Assembly: GCA_013297675.1 (NCBI GenBank)
Contig: JAAFHZ010000007.1
Coordinates: 1-64,000, forward strand
Source of the DNA: Synechococcales cyanobacterium bin59.metabat.ball.084
GTDB taxonomy: Bacteria > Cyanobacteriota > Cyanobacteriia > Cyanobacteriales > Chamaesiphonaceae
Length of the DNA stretch: 64,000 nt
Reading direction: 5' to 3'
The position numbers and the translations under genes are program-made. The notes under the pieces are model-generated. The model saw only the letters and a list, made by a program, of their open reading frames with translations, was not told where the DNA came from and ran no database searches. This document shows, piece by piece, positions 56,307-64,000 of the stretch (positions are counted from its first letter, which is position 1; each line of letters starts with the position of its first letter).

Positions 56307-56609
56307 AAAACTTACGGGTAACGCAGATCTTTTTAATTCTGACCTAATTTATCCAGTGCTGAGGTTAAGGTTTATGGACTTGACAAATAGCCCCTAATAC
56401 CTGCTGAGAAAAAGCTCGATCGAAGCGGCTCGACTTGATCCCACTTGATCCGTCATTGGTAAGGAAATGTTAAGTTTCGTTACTCATCTCCTGATTTGGG
56501 CAGCGATCGAACAGCGGATAGTGAGATGATGTGTACCATCCAAGAGATAATCTCGATCTATAAAAACTTATCGCGTTCTTTATTCATCATTATTAAGCCA
56601 GAATTTCCC

Positions 56610-57110
56610 ATGAGAAACATGCTCAAGCGACTCCTGCTGCTGGTTATAGCAACCTTGATGTTCGCATTCCAGTCCGTTACTTTTCCCGCCCAAGCCGTAG
56701 AATTGGACGCTGCAACCCGTACTGTGGTGCTCAATCCAGAGGGTGAAACCGTTACCATGAGCATGAAGCAGGTGGTTACTGGACGTAGATTGTTCAGCGA
56801 TACCTGTGCTCAATGTCATGCTGGTGGCGTAACCAAGACCGACTTTAACGTTGGTCTTAGCCCCCGCGATTTGTCGGGTGCTACTCCTGCCCGCAACAAC
56901 ATCAATGCCCTCATCGACTATATGAAGCACCCCACCACCTACGACGGGGAAACTTCAATATCTGAACTGCACCCCGCCATTGAAAGTGCGGATATTTTTA
57001 CTGAGATGAAAAATCTCTCTGATGCAGATTTAACTGCGATCGCTGGCCATATCCTGATGCAGCCCAAAATCATGGGTGAGCAGTGGGGTGGTGGTAAAAC
57101 CGTTCGTTAA
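56610..57110 (+). CDS. psbV: Photosystem II cytochrome c550
   Basis: PsbV is an extrinsic lumenal subunit that stabilises the Mn4CaO5 cluster. The 166-residue precursor has a signal peptide ending AQA (residue 29), mature start VELDAATRTV, heme motif CAQCH (66-70) and the second axial His in DYMKHPTTYDG. The frame opens upstream at 56496, but only the ATG at 56610 gives the leader. petJ follows 131 bases later. Confidence 0.96.
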   Translation: MRNMLKRLLLLVIATLMFAFQSVTFPAQAVELDAATRTVVLNPEGETVTMSMKQVVTGRRLFSDTCAQCHAGGVTKTDFNVGLSPRDLSGATPARNNINALIDYMKHPTTYDGETSISELHPAIESADIFTEMKNLSDADLTAIAGHILMQPKIMGEQWGGGKTVR

Positions 57111-57139
57111 GATCTGAATCAATTGTTAAGGTTTTGATA

Positions 57140-57174
57140 CAGAAGCCCTAGGTATTAACTACCGAAGGCTTCTG
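57140..57174 (+). other. Hairpin between psbV and petJ
   Basis: CAGAAGCC (57140-57147) pairs with GGCTTCTG (57167-57174). There is no T-run, so it may be a processing site or weak attenuator. Confidence 0.45.
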
Positions 57175-57241
57175 CCGGTTAAAATGTTGTGATAGAAAAA
57201 TATTTGCTGCTTGGCAGCACCTGTTCTAGAGGAGAACTACT

Positions 57242-57574
57242 TTGAAGAAACTAATTTCACTGTTCACTGTGGCTTTTGCAGTGGTATTTATGGCCTTTTC
57301 GGCTCCTGCATTCGCTGGCGACGCGGCTAGCGGTGGCAAAATCTTCAGCGCTAACTGTGCTGCTTGTCATGCCGGTGGCAACAACGTAATTATGGCCAAC
57401 AAAACCTTGAAAAAGGAAGCTTTGGCTCAGTACGGTATGAACTCGATCGAAGCCATTACTACCCAAGTAACTAAAGGCAAAAATGCGATGCCTGCTTTTG
57501 GTGGTCGTTTAAGCGCTGCTCAAATCGAAGATGTAGCAACCTATGTGCTTTCTCAATCTGAAAAAGGTTGGTAA
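57242..57574 (+). CDS. petJ: Cytochrome c6
   Basis: Cytochrome c6 carries electrons from cytochrome b6f to photosystem I and substitutes for plastocyanin when copper is low. The 110-residue precursor has a Sec signal cleaved after AFA (residue 25), heme motif CAACH (39-43), and MPAFGG with the axial Met. The start is a TTG at 57242 with a strong AGAGGAG eight bases upstream. Confidence 0.95.
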   Translation: MKKLISLFTVAFAVVFMAFSAPAFAGDAASGGKIFSANCAACHAGGNNVIMANKTLKKEALAQYGMNSIEAITTQVTKGKNAMPAFGGRLSAAQIEDVATYVLSQSEKGW

Positions 57575-57613
57575 CGAGTAGTAGCCAATTGGCTTACTGA
57601 CTTAAGATCTTTG

Positions 57614-57678
57614 CTGGTCGAACTTTTCAAGAGCTGCTGCTTCGGCATCTCTTCAAGGTTCGGCCAGTTTTGATTTTT
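57614..57678 (+). terminator. petJ terminator
   Basis: A long imperfect stem (CTGGTCGAAC.. with ..GTTCGGCCAG and inner AAGAG/CTCTT) is followed by TTTTGATTTTT. Confidence 0.75.
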
Positions 57679-57742
57679 GTAACAAATCTGGTTTTGGTAA
57701 CAAGACTGTTACACTAGATGCTATCGATTGTGACAAAAATTC

Positions 57743-58534
57743 ATGACAAACTGGCACTGGCAAAACATCCAAGATCGTCCCTATCTGACCTGTGACTTGT
57801 TGTTAGATTGGCAGCATGGCTTCTTGACCAAGCATTTCGCCCCCCTTGATCCGCCTCAGCTTACTGCGCAAATATCGCCGAACGCTAGTAGTAATCAGGT
57901 AAAACAGGTACATGGAAATATTGTGCTCAGTCCATCTGAGATGAACGATGCGCCATTAAAAGAAGAAGAAACTGGCCTAGCAATGGCCGATGGATTAATT
58001 GCTGATGGTGGCAACCAAGCTCTGTGGGTAGCCAGCGCCGACTGCAATCCAATTTTGTTAGCCGATACTCAAACCGGGATGGTATCAGCGGTTCATGCTG
58101 GTTGGCGAGGTACGGCTCAGGGAATTGTAGGGGTAGCAGTCCATAAGCTATTAGCCTTGGGTACCATGCCTGCCAATTTGCGGGTGGCGATCGGACCCGC
58201 GATCGATGGCGAAGTTTATCAGGTTACAACTGGGGTAGGAGCCGAAGTTTGTCTCTCAATTTTGCCGGAGTTACAGGGAGCTGAGCCAGATAAAATTATC
58301 GATCGAGCATTGAGCCTCTCAGACTCGCCGCTCTTACCAGATGAGCAACCCGGTCGGATTCGCTTAGATGTGCGGCGAGTGAATTTATGGCAGCTTCGCC
58401 AACTAGGCTTGACCGATCAGCAGATTTCGATCGCCCCCCACTGCACGTTTCAAGAACCCGAAAACTTTTTCTCTTATCGGCGAGAAAAACTGAAAAAAAT
58501 TCAATGGTCGGGAATAGTTTCTCGGGGAGCATAG
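57743..58534 (+). CDS. pgeF: Peptidoglycan editing factor PgeF (YfiH/laccase-domain)
   Basis: The 263-residue protein has the Cu-oxidase_4 fold with ADCNPILLAD, VHAGWRGTAQG and the C-terminal metal-site region IAPHCTFQEPENFFSYRRE. Family members keep D-amino acid errors out of peptidoglycan precursors. The sensor kinase gene begins four bases after its stop. Confidence 0.9.
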   Translation: MTNWHWQNIQDRPYLTCDLLLDWQHGFLTKHFAPLDPPQLTAQISPNASSNQVKQVHGNIVLSPSEMNDAPLKEEETGLAMADGLIADGGNQALWVASADCNPILLADTQTGMVSAVHAGWRGTAQGIVGVAVHKLLALGTMPANLRVAIGPAIDGEVYQVTTGVGAEVCLSILPELQGAEPDKIIDRALSLSDSPLLPDEQPGRIRLDVRRVNLWQLRQLGLTDQQISIAPHCTFQEPENFFSYRREKLKKIQWSGIVSRGA

Positions 58535-58538
58535 CACC

Positions 58539-59837
58539 TTGGCATCTGTGGTATTTTTACTGTTGGGTATCGCCGTTGGCTCTGTATCAGCAATTTCCTG
58601 GTATCGAGCCAAAACTTTGACTCAGCTTCGATCGATCTTAGAAGTTTTGGATTATCGGCAACCCGAAAATGTCTCGCTGCCGGTGGCTTCGCAACTGCGG
58701 CGCAAAGCTGCCCAACTGCAACAAGAGCGCGAATATTTAAAATCTCAGCTCAAAGAATGGCAAATACTTTTACAAAATGCTCCGATCGGTTACTTGCAGC
58801 TCGATGAAGATAATCAGATTTTGTGGTGTAATGACCTCACCCAAGAGCTGCTGAGTATGGAAAACTGGCAGCCCGGTCAACAGCGGCTGTTGTTAGAAAC
58901 AGTGCGCTCTTATGAGTTAGATAAATTAATTCAAAAAACTCGTGCCAAGAAAGAGAATCAAACTCTAGAATGGCAGTTTTATCCCAGCTATACCAATATA
59001 ACTACCGATAGTGCTGGTATTACCCTGAAGGCTTCAACGGTGTCTTTATCCGATCGCAATGTGGGCATCTTTTTAGAAAATCGTCAGCCGTTAATTGATC
59101 TTTCTCAGCAGCGCACCCGTTGGGCTAGCGATTTGGCGCACGAACTGCGGACTCCTTTAACTTCAATTCGACTGGTGGCCGAAACCCTAGAAAGCAAAGT
59201 AGATAGCGACAGCGTTCATTGGCTAGGGAGAATGCTAGCTGAAATCGATCGGCTGAGCCGTCTGGTGCAAGATTTCTTAGATTTAAATAGCTTAGAAGAA
59301 GCTCCGAGTCAAAATATCACTTTGCGGCCAGTGGAAATAAATGAAATTGTCAATACCGCTTGGCAGAGTCTGGAACCTTTTGCCAGCCAAAAACAAGTTA
59401 CTTTACTCCAAACCGGTGAAGGCACCTTTTCAGTCTTGGCCGATCCCAGTCGTCTAACCCAAGTGCTGATAAATTTATTTGATAATGCAATCAAATTTAG
59501 TCCCCACGATTCGGAGATCATCATCAATAGTTCAGTTAAAGATAATAATATCCAGCTTGAAATTTTAGATCGCGGTCAGGGTTTTACGCCTAAAGATTTG
59601 CCTTATGTGTTCGATCGGCTATATCGTGGTGATGTTTCTCGCCATCAAGATGAGCGCGATGACAGTATGACCACTAGCAATGGCTTGGGTCTGGCGATCG
59701 TTAAACAGATTGTTCTCGCACACAAAGGAACGGTTGCGGCCAGTAATCAGTCCCAAGGTGGTGGGAGGGTGGTGATTTCGATGCCTCAACTATCACCCCA
59801 AAATGTCCGCCGCCAAGTGGTGCAATCTCGGCTTTAA
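58539..59837 (+). CDS. Sensor histidine kinase, SphS/PhoR-like
   Basis: The 432-residue protein has one N-terminal membrane helix (VVFLLLGIAVGSVSAISW), a coiled linker, and a PAS domain (about 75-185; NAPIGYLQLDEDNQILWCND). The HisKA segment DLAHELRTPLTSIRLVAETL carries His201. The ATPase has NLFDNAIKFSPH, DRGQGF and NGLGLAIVKQI. A single N-terminal helix plus PAS is the layout of SphS, the cyanobacterial phosphate sensor, but the SphR regulator is not in the window. The TTG start lies four bases after pgeF. Confidence 0.9.
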   Translation: MASVVFLLLGIAVGSVSAISWYRAKTLTQLRSILEVLDYRQPENVSLPVASQLRRKAAQLQQEREYLKSQLKEWQILLQNAPIGYLQLDEDNQILWCNDLTQELLSMENWQPGQQRLLLETVRSYELDKLIQKTRAKKENQTLEWQFYPSYTNITTDSAGITLKASTVSLSDRNVGIFLENRQPLIDLSQQRTRWASDLAHELRTPLTSIRLVAETLESKVDSDSVHWLGRMLAEIDRLSRLVQDFLDLNSLEEAPSQNITLRPVEINEIVNTAWQSLEPFASQKQVTLLQTGEGTFSVLADPSRLTQVLINLFDNAIKFSPHDSEIIINSSVKDNNIQLEILDRGQGFTPKDLPYVFDRLYRGDVSRHQDERDDSMTTSNGLGLAIVKQIVLAHKGTVAASNQSQGGGRVVISMPQLSPQNVRRQVVQSRL

Positions 59838-59841
59838 GATA

Positions 59842-59870
59842 TTAGCAATCCAAAGATTTTAGTGTATAAT
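59842..59870 (+). promoter_or_regulatory. Probable promoter of the LRR gene
   Basis: A perfect -10 box TATAAT (59865-59870) has a weak -35 TTAGCA (59842-59847) 17 bases upstream. The predicted 5' leader to the ATG at 59912 is about 35 bases. Confidence 0.45.
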
Positions 59871-59911
59871 TGTGATGAAAATTCGATAAGAATGTAGGTA
59901 ATCAATACAGC

Positions 59912-61057
59912 ATGAAAATTAAAGCCTTGTTTTTAGCCGCAATATTGTTACCAATACTTCTGTCATCAATCTCGCTCAAATCTCTAGCTCAAGCACAATC
60001 ATCAAAGATCAAAAGCTTTGCTCAATGGTGTAAAGAAAAAGATTTGGTGCTACCGGAAACACAACAAACTATTAATTTTCTTTTGGAAAGGGTAGGCACC
60101 ACAGATTGTCAACTCGCCAATACCAGAATTGATTACGTTACTAGTCTCAACCTGAGTTCGTTGGGAAGGTTTTCTTTCTTTGATTATAATAAGCCTACGG
60201 CAGATCTAAGACCCTTAGAAGGATTAACTAATTTGACTTATTTAGATCTTGCCGGTCTTCGGGTCAGTGATTTAAACCCAATATCTAATCTGACTAAGCT
60301 GACTTATTTAGATCTTCAAGACAATACGATTAGTGATCTAAAGCCGCTAGCTAACTTAACTAATTTGACTTATTTGAACCTGAATGGTTCGAGTATAGTA
60401 CCAATTAATAGAATAACTCGAAGTGAAAACCTTCAAACTCTTGATTTAAAACCTCTAATCAATTTGACAAAATTGACCCAACTAGGTATAAATGGTAATA
60501 GAATTGTTGATATACAACCTATAGCTAACTTGACTAATTTAACTAATATAAATCTTGGCAGTAATAGGATTGTTGATATAAAGCCGATAGCCAACTTAAC
60601 CAATTTAACTTATGTAGATCTCAGTAATAATAGAGTTATTGATATAAAAGCGATGGTTAACTTAACTAATTTAACTGACCTAAATCTCCGTAACAATCAA
60701 GTTTTTGATTTGAATCCATTAAGCCGCCTGAGCAACTTAAAAAATTTAACACTTGGAGAAAACCGAATCGTCAATATAAGTCCATTAGCTAGCTTAAGAG
60801 AACTAACTAACTTAGGAATCACAAGTAATCCAATAGCTTCTTTTAAGGTACTAAATAATTTGACTAACTTGAAGAGGCTTGATCTTGATGGCAATCGAGT
60901 TAGCAAAAAGGATATCTGCCCAATTACCCCAAAAACAATTTGTCGTTTTTCCAGATCACTACTACCTAGTTCACTTGATACACAACTTTCACTACCACTT
61001 GAAAATTACGATCCACGGCTACTTCCACGGCTACTTCCACTACGCCCTTCCCGCTAG
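59912..61057 (+). CDS. Exported leucine-rich repeat protein (internalin-like)
   Basis: The 381-residue protein has a Sec signal (ALFLAAILLPILLSSISL). A short Cys-containing domain follows (FAQWCKEKDLVLP, LERVGTTDC). About ten SDS22/internalin-type 22-residue leucine-rich repeats come next (LANLTNLTYLNLNGSSI, IANLTNLTNINLGSNRIVDI), then a Cys-bearing cap (KDICPITPKTICRF). Such solenoids bind proteins. The gene is more AT-rich than its neighbours and lies between the sensor kinase and a copied piece of that kinase's 3' end, which suggests it was inserted. Confidence 0.88.
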   Translation: MKIKALFLAAILLPILLSSISLKSLAQAQSSKIKSFAQWCKEKDLVLPETQQTINFLLERVGTTDCQLANTRIDYVTSLNLSSLGRFSFFDYNKPTADLRPLEGLTNLTYLDLAGLRVSDLNPISNLTKLTYLDLQDNTISDLKPLANLTNLTYLNLNGSSIVPINRITRSENLQTLDLKPLINLTKLTQLGINGNRIVDIQPIANLTNLTNINLGSNRIVDIKPIANLTNLTYVDLSNNRVIDIKAMVNLTNLTDLNLRNNQVFDLNPLSRLSNLKNLTLGENRIVNISPLASLRELTNLGITSNPIASFKVLNNLTNLKRLDLDGNRVSKKDICPITPKTICRFSRSLLPSSLDTQLSLPLENYDPRLLPRLLPLRPSR

Positions 61058-61125
61058 AAGAACATAGATCTCTTTTAGCTCTGAGTAAGGCTTCATACCC
61101 GCACATTCCGTCTATATTCTTGGAG

Positions 61126-61230
61126 GATGTCTGAAAAGTTTTCTGTGCAAAAAGATAACGCTAATTTCATTACTGAGTAGTCAATGGCAAAATGAGCGTT
61201 TCAGGCGATTACTTTGACTTTTCAGACATC
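61126..61230. mobile_element. MITE-like element with 14-bp terminal inverted repeats
   Basis: GATGTCTGAAAAGT (61126-61139) and ACTTTTCAGACATC (61217-61230) are exact reverse complements at the ends of a 105-base non-coding segment. The sequence resembles IS5-type termini of cyanobacteria. No transposase is present. Target-site duplications are not clear. Confidence 0.65.
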
Positions 61231-61336
61231 TTCTTATGGCAGGAAGGGAGTATAACGTCCATTAATCGATCCACATGTGAAACTGCTATCCAAGTGCAAG
61301 TTCACAGCCATTAACTTAGCCCCGATGCGTTAGTCA

Positions 61337-61406
61337 GGTGGTGATTTCAATACCTCAACTATCAACCCAAAATGCCCGCAGACAAACGGTGCAATCTCAG
61401 CGATAA
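61337..61406 (+). pseudogene. Copy of the 3' end of the sensor kinase gene
   Basis: The frame VISIPQLSTQNARRQTVQSQ closely matches the kinase tail VISMPQLSPQNVRRQVVQSR (59768-59837) and ends in TAA. Only these roughly 22 codons are present. It lies just before the glycosidase gene, 1.5 kb after the real tail. Confidence 0.8.
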
Positions 61407-61423
61407 ATTAACTTAGAATTCTT

Positions 61424-63172
61424 GTGAGAAACTCTGTGAAAACTTTCGGCATTATTTTGGCTACAGTCTTTATTTTCTCAACTCCCACATACTCCCTGGC
61501 TCAAGGCAGCCAACAGGGAACCGAGGTGACTATTAATGGCAATGCTGCTGTTTCAATTCCTTGGCGACTTCGTAGTAATCAACTACAACTGAGCGATACG
61601 GGTCTGATGTATCAGATGGGATTAAGGCTTTCTAGTTCAGAAAATTACCGTAGTCAGCCGGTGGATGCCTTTGGTACAGTAAAATCTTTTCAGCCGTTGG
61701 CAGCAACGATCGATCGACAGTATCGCTATTTAGATGTTACATCTCTGGCCAAAAATCTGGGTTGGCGCTGGCAGGTAGTCGGGAATCGCTTGCAAGTTAC
61801 TACCGCCAAAACTGAAATTACTGCGGTTAATGCTAGTAGCTTAGGCAGCGATCGAGCAGAAATTCAAATCGAAACTGGGGCGGTAGTGCCCTGGCGCTTA
61901 AGCCAAGATGCTACTTCCGGTTTTTTGACCATCTATACCGCCGCGAAACCCACCTTAATTCAAGCGCCTGTAGCACCAGGGACAGTTCCCGGCAGCATCG
62001 AGCCAGGAGATGAGCAAAATATTACCAACACCAGCTTTAAAGTTACTGGCCAAGATCAAAAGACCGTGATTCAGTTTCCAATTAAACTGGGCAGTCGGGC
62101 AAGGGCGATCGGCACCGGCAAAGGAATCAAGATCGAAATGTCCCCGACAGCCATGCCAGAATGGAAAATTGCCTGGGCACCGGGAATCATCTGGCAGCAA
62201 AAATGGCAGAGTTCGGCTGGTCAGCAGTTCCCGCTATCAATTTTGGAATTAGATCCGCAAAAAGTCAGTCTGCGTCCAATTTTGGGGCAAGCCAACGTAG
62301 TGGGCAGCAGCCCGATCGGCGATATTGCCACCAGTAATAGAGCAGCAGCGGCGATCAATGGGGGCTATTTTAATCGCATTACTCGCCAGCCCTTGGGAGC
62401 CATTAAAGTCAAGGGTAAATGGCTCTCTAGTCCGATTTTGGGGCGGGCAGCTTTGGGCTGGCAAGAGAAGGGCGGTTGGCAAATTGGGCGGTTGAGCTAC
62501 AGCGAAAAAATCACCAGCAGTCGCGGCCAAGTGGTGAACAATTTATTGAACAGCGGTTTGAGCCAAGGCTCAGTAGGCCGCTATTCGATCGATTGGGGCA
62601 ACGCCTATCAACCGCTGACTAACAATGAGTTGATTTTGACTATTCAAGGTGGCAAAGTGCAGCAAGTGACCAGCGGGGGCGCGGCTAGTGCTGCCGTTAC
62701 TGTGCCAATTCCTCGGGATGGCTATTTGTTGATTGGGCGAGGTGGAGCATTGGCCGATTGGGTGGTGGGGACTACCGTGCAAATAGCCGCTAATAGTAGT
62801 CCGGCGGGGTTCGATCGACTGCCGAACGTGTTGGGGGCAGGCCCTTGGCTAGTGCAGCAGCGACAGGTGGTGTTAGATGCCCCGGCAGAAAAATTTGGCG
62901 GTGGTTTTGGCCCGCAATCAGTCGCGGCGCGTAGTGCGATCGCCATCAATGCCCAGGGGAAACTGTGGGTGATCAGCGCTCTCGATCGAGCAGGCGGCAA
63001 AGGGCCGACTTTGGGCGAATTGGCCAAGATGCTGCAAGAAATGGGGGCGGTGGATGCTTTAAATCTGGATGGAGGAAGCTCTACCAGTTTATTTTTGGGT
63101 GGACAATTGGTGAATCGATCGCCTGCGACTACGGCTAAGGTCAATAATGGCTTGGGTATCTTTCTGCCCTGA
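61424..63172 (+). CDS. Phosphodiester glycosidase (NAGPA/DUF2233) family protein, exported
   Basis: The 582-residue protein has a Sec signal (FGIILATVFIFSTPTYSLAQ). Two copper-amine-oxidase-like or wall-associated modules follow (residues 35-180, with VTINGNAAVSIPWRL). The C-terminal NAGPA domain (about 275-580) has AAAINGGYFNR, VLGAGPWLVQ and the active motif LNLDGGSSTSLFLGG. Members split phosphodiester-linked sugars on glycans or polymers. It begins at GTG 61424. Confidence 0.88.
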   Translation: MRNSVKTFGIILATVFIFSTPTYSLAQGSQQGTEVTINGNAAVSIPWRLRSNQLQLSDTGLMYQMGLRLSSSENYRSQPVDAFGTVKSFQPLAATIDRQYRYLDVTSLAKNLGWRWQVVGNRLQVTTAKTEITAVNASSLGSDRAEIQIETGAVVPWRLSQDATSGFLTIYTAAKPTLIQAPVAPGTVPGSIEPGDEQNITNTSFKVTGQDQKTVIQFPIKLGSRARAIGTGKGIKIEMSPTAMPEWKIAWAPGIIWQQKWQSSAGQQFPLSILELDPQKVSLRPILGQANVVGSSPIGDIATSNRAAAAINGGYFNRITRQPLGAIKVKGKWLSSPILGRAALGWQEKGGWQIGRLSYSEKITSSRGQVVNNLLNSGLSQGSVGRYSIDWGNAYQPLTNNELILTIQGGKVQQVTSGGAASAAVTVPIPRDGYLLIGRGGALADWVVGTTVQIAANSSPAGFDRLPNVLGAGPWLVQQRQVVLDAPAEKFGGGFGPQSVAARSAIAINAQGKLWVISALDRAGGKGPTLGELAKMLQEMGAVDALNLDGGSSTSLFLGGQLVNRSPATTAKVNNGLGIFLP

Positions 63173-63262
63173 ACTTTTTTCAGCGTTGGGGTAAATTGAT
63201 GATTACAACCTGAACCGTTTTTAGTTAAAATTCGGAAGTAATGACTGAATACCAAACGAGCC

Positions 63263-63655
63263 ATGCCAGATATTCAACTGCTGCCGGAAACCCCTAGTAC
63301 TGTGGCTGCGACTGAGTTGCGTCCTTGGGGTTCTTTTACGATCTTAGAAGAAGCCAAAGGTTACAAAATTAAGCGAATTGAGGTGAAGCCCAATCATCGT
63401 CTGAGTCTGCAAATGCATCACCATCGCAGTGAGCATTGGATTGTGGTATCTGGAACTGCCAAGGTGACTTGTGGCGGGAAAGAAGAAGTTTTGAGCTGTA
63501 ATCAGTCTACTTATGTGCCGCCCTGTACTTTGCACCGGCTAGAAAATCCTGGGGTGATTCCTTTGGTGATGATTGAGGTACAGAATGGTGAATATTTAGG
63601 CGAAGACGACATTGTACGCATCGAAGATGATTATTCTCGGACTCCTGTAAATTAA
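63263..63655 (+). CDS. Mannose-6-phosphate isomerase type II-like cupin
   Basis: The 130-residue protein is one cupin domain equal to the C-terminal part of ManC-type bifunctional enzymes. It has RPWGSFTILEEAKGYKIKRI, the metal-binding LSLQMHHHRSEHWIVVSGTA and YVPPCTLHRLENPG. It should interconvert mannose-6-P and fructose-6-P or act with a separate GDP-mannose pyrophosphorylase. A strong terminator follows. Confidence 0.92.
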   Translation: MPDIQLLPETPSTVAATELRPWGSFTILEEAKGYKIKRIEVKPNHRLSLQMHHHRSEHWIVVSGTAKVTCGGKEEVLSCNQSTYVPPCTLHRLENPGVIPLVMIEVQNGEYLGEDDIVRIEDDYSRTPVN

Positions 63656-63694
63656 TTTGAGATAAGTTAATTGGAAATAATTTATCAACCTCGA

Positions 63695-63725
63695 AAAAGA
63701 ACGCTGGATATCCAGCGTTCTTTTT
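63695..63725. terminator. Terminator of the cupin gene
   Basis: A perfect stem AAGAACGCTGGA with TCCAGCGTTCTT is flanked by A- and T-runs and could work both ways. The last 275 bases of the window are very AT-rich and show no gene. Confidence 0.92.
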
Positions 63726-64000
63726 GCATGGGGTTTTTGTATCGAATATCACTTTCATTGCTATTTAATCAGCAACTGTATCTTTGCTTACAATTAGCAA
63801 ATTGATTTCTAGAAAATTTTGTATTAACCGATACTGTTATTTATTAATTGCATTTTAAATTAAAAATGTATTAAAAAGCACTGTTTTATATTATCTGTTT
63901 CGCAGGTATCAAATATTGCTATAAATATTCTTTTTGTGCCAAATTTTACAGTTTTGTTCAACCACAAAAATTCATAATCACTAAAGTTTGAAACAAATAA

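Overview
The window is chromosomal DNA of an oxygenic cyanobacterium. It carries photosystem II D2 (psbD), cytochrome c550 (psbV), cytochrome c6 (petJ), the dark protochlorophyllide reductase genes chlL and chlN, and ycf23. It also holds many cyanobacteria-typical proteins of unknown function (DUF3110, DUF3611, DUF1816, Uma2). The sequence is saturated with CGATCG-type words, including the HIP1 octamer GCGATCGC. The genus cannot be fixed from the window alone.

Layout. 0.2-2 kb: a SLOG-like protein and a patatin-like phospholipase, three bases apart. 2-4.4 kb: a YlqF-type GTPase and an MFS exporter. 4.4-9.1 kb: a Uma2 nuclease-fold protein followed by a ZorA/ZorB-like motor pair, with a long perfect hairpin on each side of the pair. 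9.1-10.8 kb: a small membrane protein, two tandem paralogous mini-genes of 51 and 52 codons, and nadC. 10.9-16.3 kb: a GT41-like glycosyltransferase, a flippase and a 36-repeat RTX protein. 16.6-25.6 kb: housekeeping genes (rnz, a Ser/Thr kinase, ycf23, a DegT aminotransferase, a fetB-like gene, a dedA family gene, def), a monocistronic psbD, tRNA-Gly(UCC) and a PadR regulator.

25.8-31.3 kb is a redox neighbourhood. A PerR-like Fur regulator is divergent from a type II peroxiredoxin and glutathione reductase, with a 7-1-7 palindrome over the peroxiredoxin -10 box. Convergent to these is a protein that joins a complete calmodulin-like four-EF-hand domain to an Erv/ALR-like thiol oxidase region. 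31.4-33.5 kb is a peptidoglycan-recycling operon (VanX-like dipeptidase, DUF3110, murQ). 34.2-36.6 kb holds mrnC and rlmB, the latter with a very long Arg/Asp/Gly-rich repetitive N-terminus. 36.8-41 kb holds a STAS protein, panB, alr and a conserved unknown.

41-45.2 kb is an accessory, AT-richer patch. It contains a REP-like inverted repeat, a DUF433 protein, a three-gene PadR/membrane operon, a broken HigA-type antitoxin, two methyltransferases and a decayed methyltransferase fragment. 45.3-54.8 kb is core metabolism (dxr, purA, rplY, a SIMPL protein, chlL, chlN) and an FHA-fused class A penicillin-binding protein. 54.8-63.7 kb contains a conserved unknown, a lipoprotein, psbV-petJ, pgeF, a SphS-like sensor kinase, a leucine-rich-repeat protein beside a MITE and a copied kinase tail, a phosphodiester glycosidase and a mannose-6-phosphate isomerase-type cupin.

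The strongest candidates for unusual biology are the calmodulin/Erv-like fusion, the ZorAB-like pair without a recognisable ZorC/D/E effector, the SLOG-patatin pair and the duplicated mini-gene.
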